Shown here piece after piece: positions 21,639-21,735 of a stretch of 21,735 bases of DNA. The DNA lies in contig JBFMDN010000086.1 in the NCBI GenBank assembly GCA_040753915.1, positions 1-21,735 on the forward strand, written 5' to 3'. The stretch is from JBFMDN01 sp040753915. GTDB lineage: Bacteria; Desulfobacterota; Desulfomonilia; Desulfomonilales; Desulfomonilaceae. The notes under the pieces were generated by a model. It saw only the letters and a program-made list of their open reading frames with translations. It searched no databases and had not been told where the DNA came from. The first letter of the stretch is position 1, and every line of letters starts with the position of its first letter. Position numbers and translations under genes: made by a program.

Positions 21639-21735
21639 GCGTAAAAAGCCTCATGTGAACGTTGGCACGATTGGACACATAGACCACGGGAAGACGACGC
21701 TGACAGCAGCGATCACGCGGGTATTGGCGAAGAAG
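21619..21735 (+). CDS. tuf: Translation elongation factor Tu, N-terminal part (cut by window end)
   Basis: 39 codons are visible: MGKAKFERKKPHVNVGTIGH followed by the GHIDHGKTT P-loop and LTAAITRVLAKK. This is the start of EF-Tu, which brings aminoacyl-tRNA to the ribosome as a GTP complex. The ATG at 21619 has GGAGGAG at 21609-21615, all inside the end of fusA, so the two genes overlap by 20 bases in different frames. It continues past the window. Confidence 0.97.
   Translation, partial: MGKAKFERKKPHVNVGTIGHIDHGKTTLTAAITRVLAKK

Overview
This 21.7 kb window looks like chromosome from a Gram-negative anaerobe, most likely a sulfate-reducing or syntrophic deltaproteobacterium (Desulfobacterota, perhaps Desulfomonile- or Syntrophobacter-like). 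This is inferred from gene content: an indolepyruvate:ferredoxin oxidoreductase (iorAB), a TRAP carboxylate transporter, many two-component and c-di-GMP proteins, a mid-50s percent GC impression, and a dispersed REP-like palindrome. No 16S gene is present, so the placement is tentative.

Layout. 1-490: the tail of an upstream gene, a hairpin and an unrecognised 104-aa protein. 686-821: tRNA-Thr(CGT) on the minus strand with a near-consensus sigma70 promoter. 1129-2207: a secreted Tyr/Gly/Gln-repeat protein (minus). 2270-3067: a metallophosphoesterase (plus), convergent with an orphan pstS (3270-4409, minus). 4410-4961: a non-coding stretch with a REP-like double hairpin between imperfect inverted repeats. 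4962-9434 (minus): a hybrid histidine kinase with two receiver domains and an HPt domain, followed by a REC-GGDEF diguanylate cyclase. 9884-10846 (plus, divergent): a second REC-GGDEF protein. 11298-13666 (plus): iorA-iorB with a promoter and a strong intrinsic terminator. 13829-17194 (minus): a TRAP transporter operon in the order dctP-dctQ-dctM. 17525-18079 (plus): an orphan receiver-domain protein. 18391 to the end (plus): the str operon rpsL-rpsG-fusA-tuf, with tuf cut by the window edge.

How the parts fit. The kinase probably relays phosphate through its HPt domain to the downstream REC-GGDEF protein, and perhaps to the divergent one, linking an unknown signal to c-di-GMP. iorAB would oxidise aryl-pyruvates to aryl-acetyl-CoA and reduce ferredoxin. 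The TRAP system imports an organic acid under a promoter whose spacer is a perfect dyad. The str operon is housekeeping but has two departures from the usual arrangement: a long hairpin-rich rpsL-rpsG spacer and an out-of-frame fusA/tuf overlap.

I found no phage, CRISPR, insertion-sequence or toxin system, and nothing I would call a clearly new biological system. The best second looks are the repeat-rich secreted protein, the rpsL-rpsG spacer, the fusA/tuf overlap, the two-DGC signalling locus and the MITE-like element near 4720-4887.
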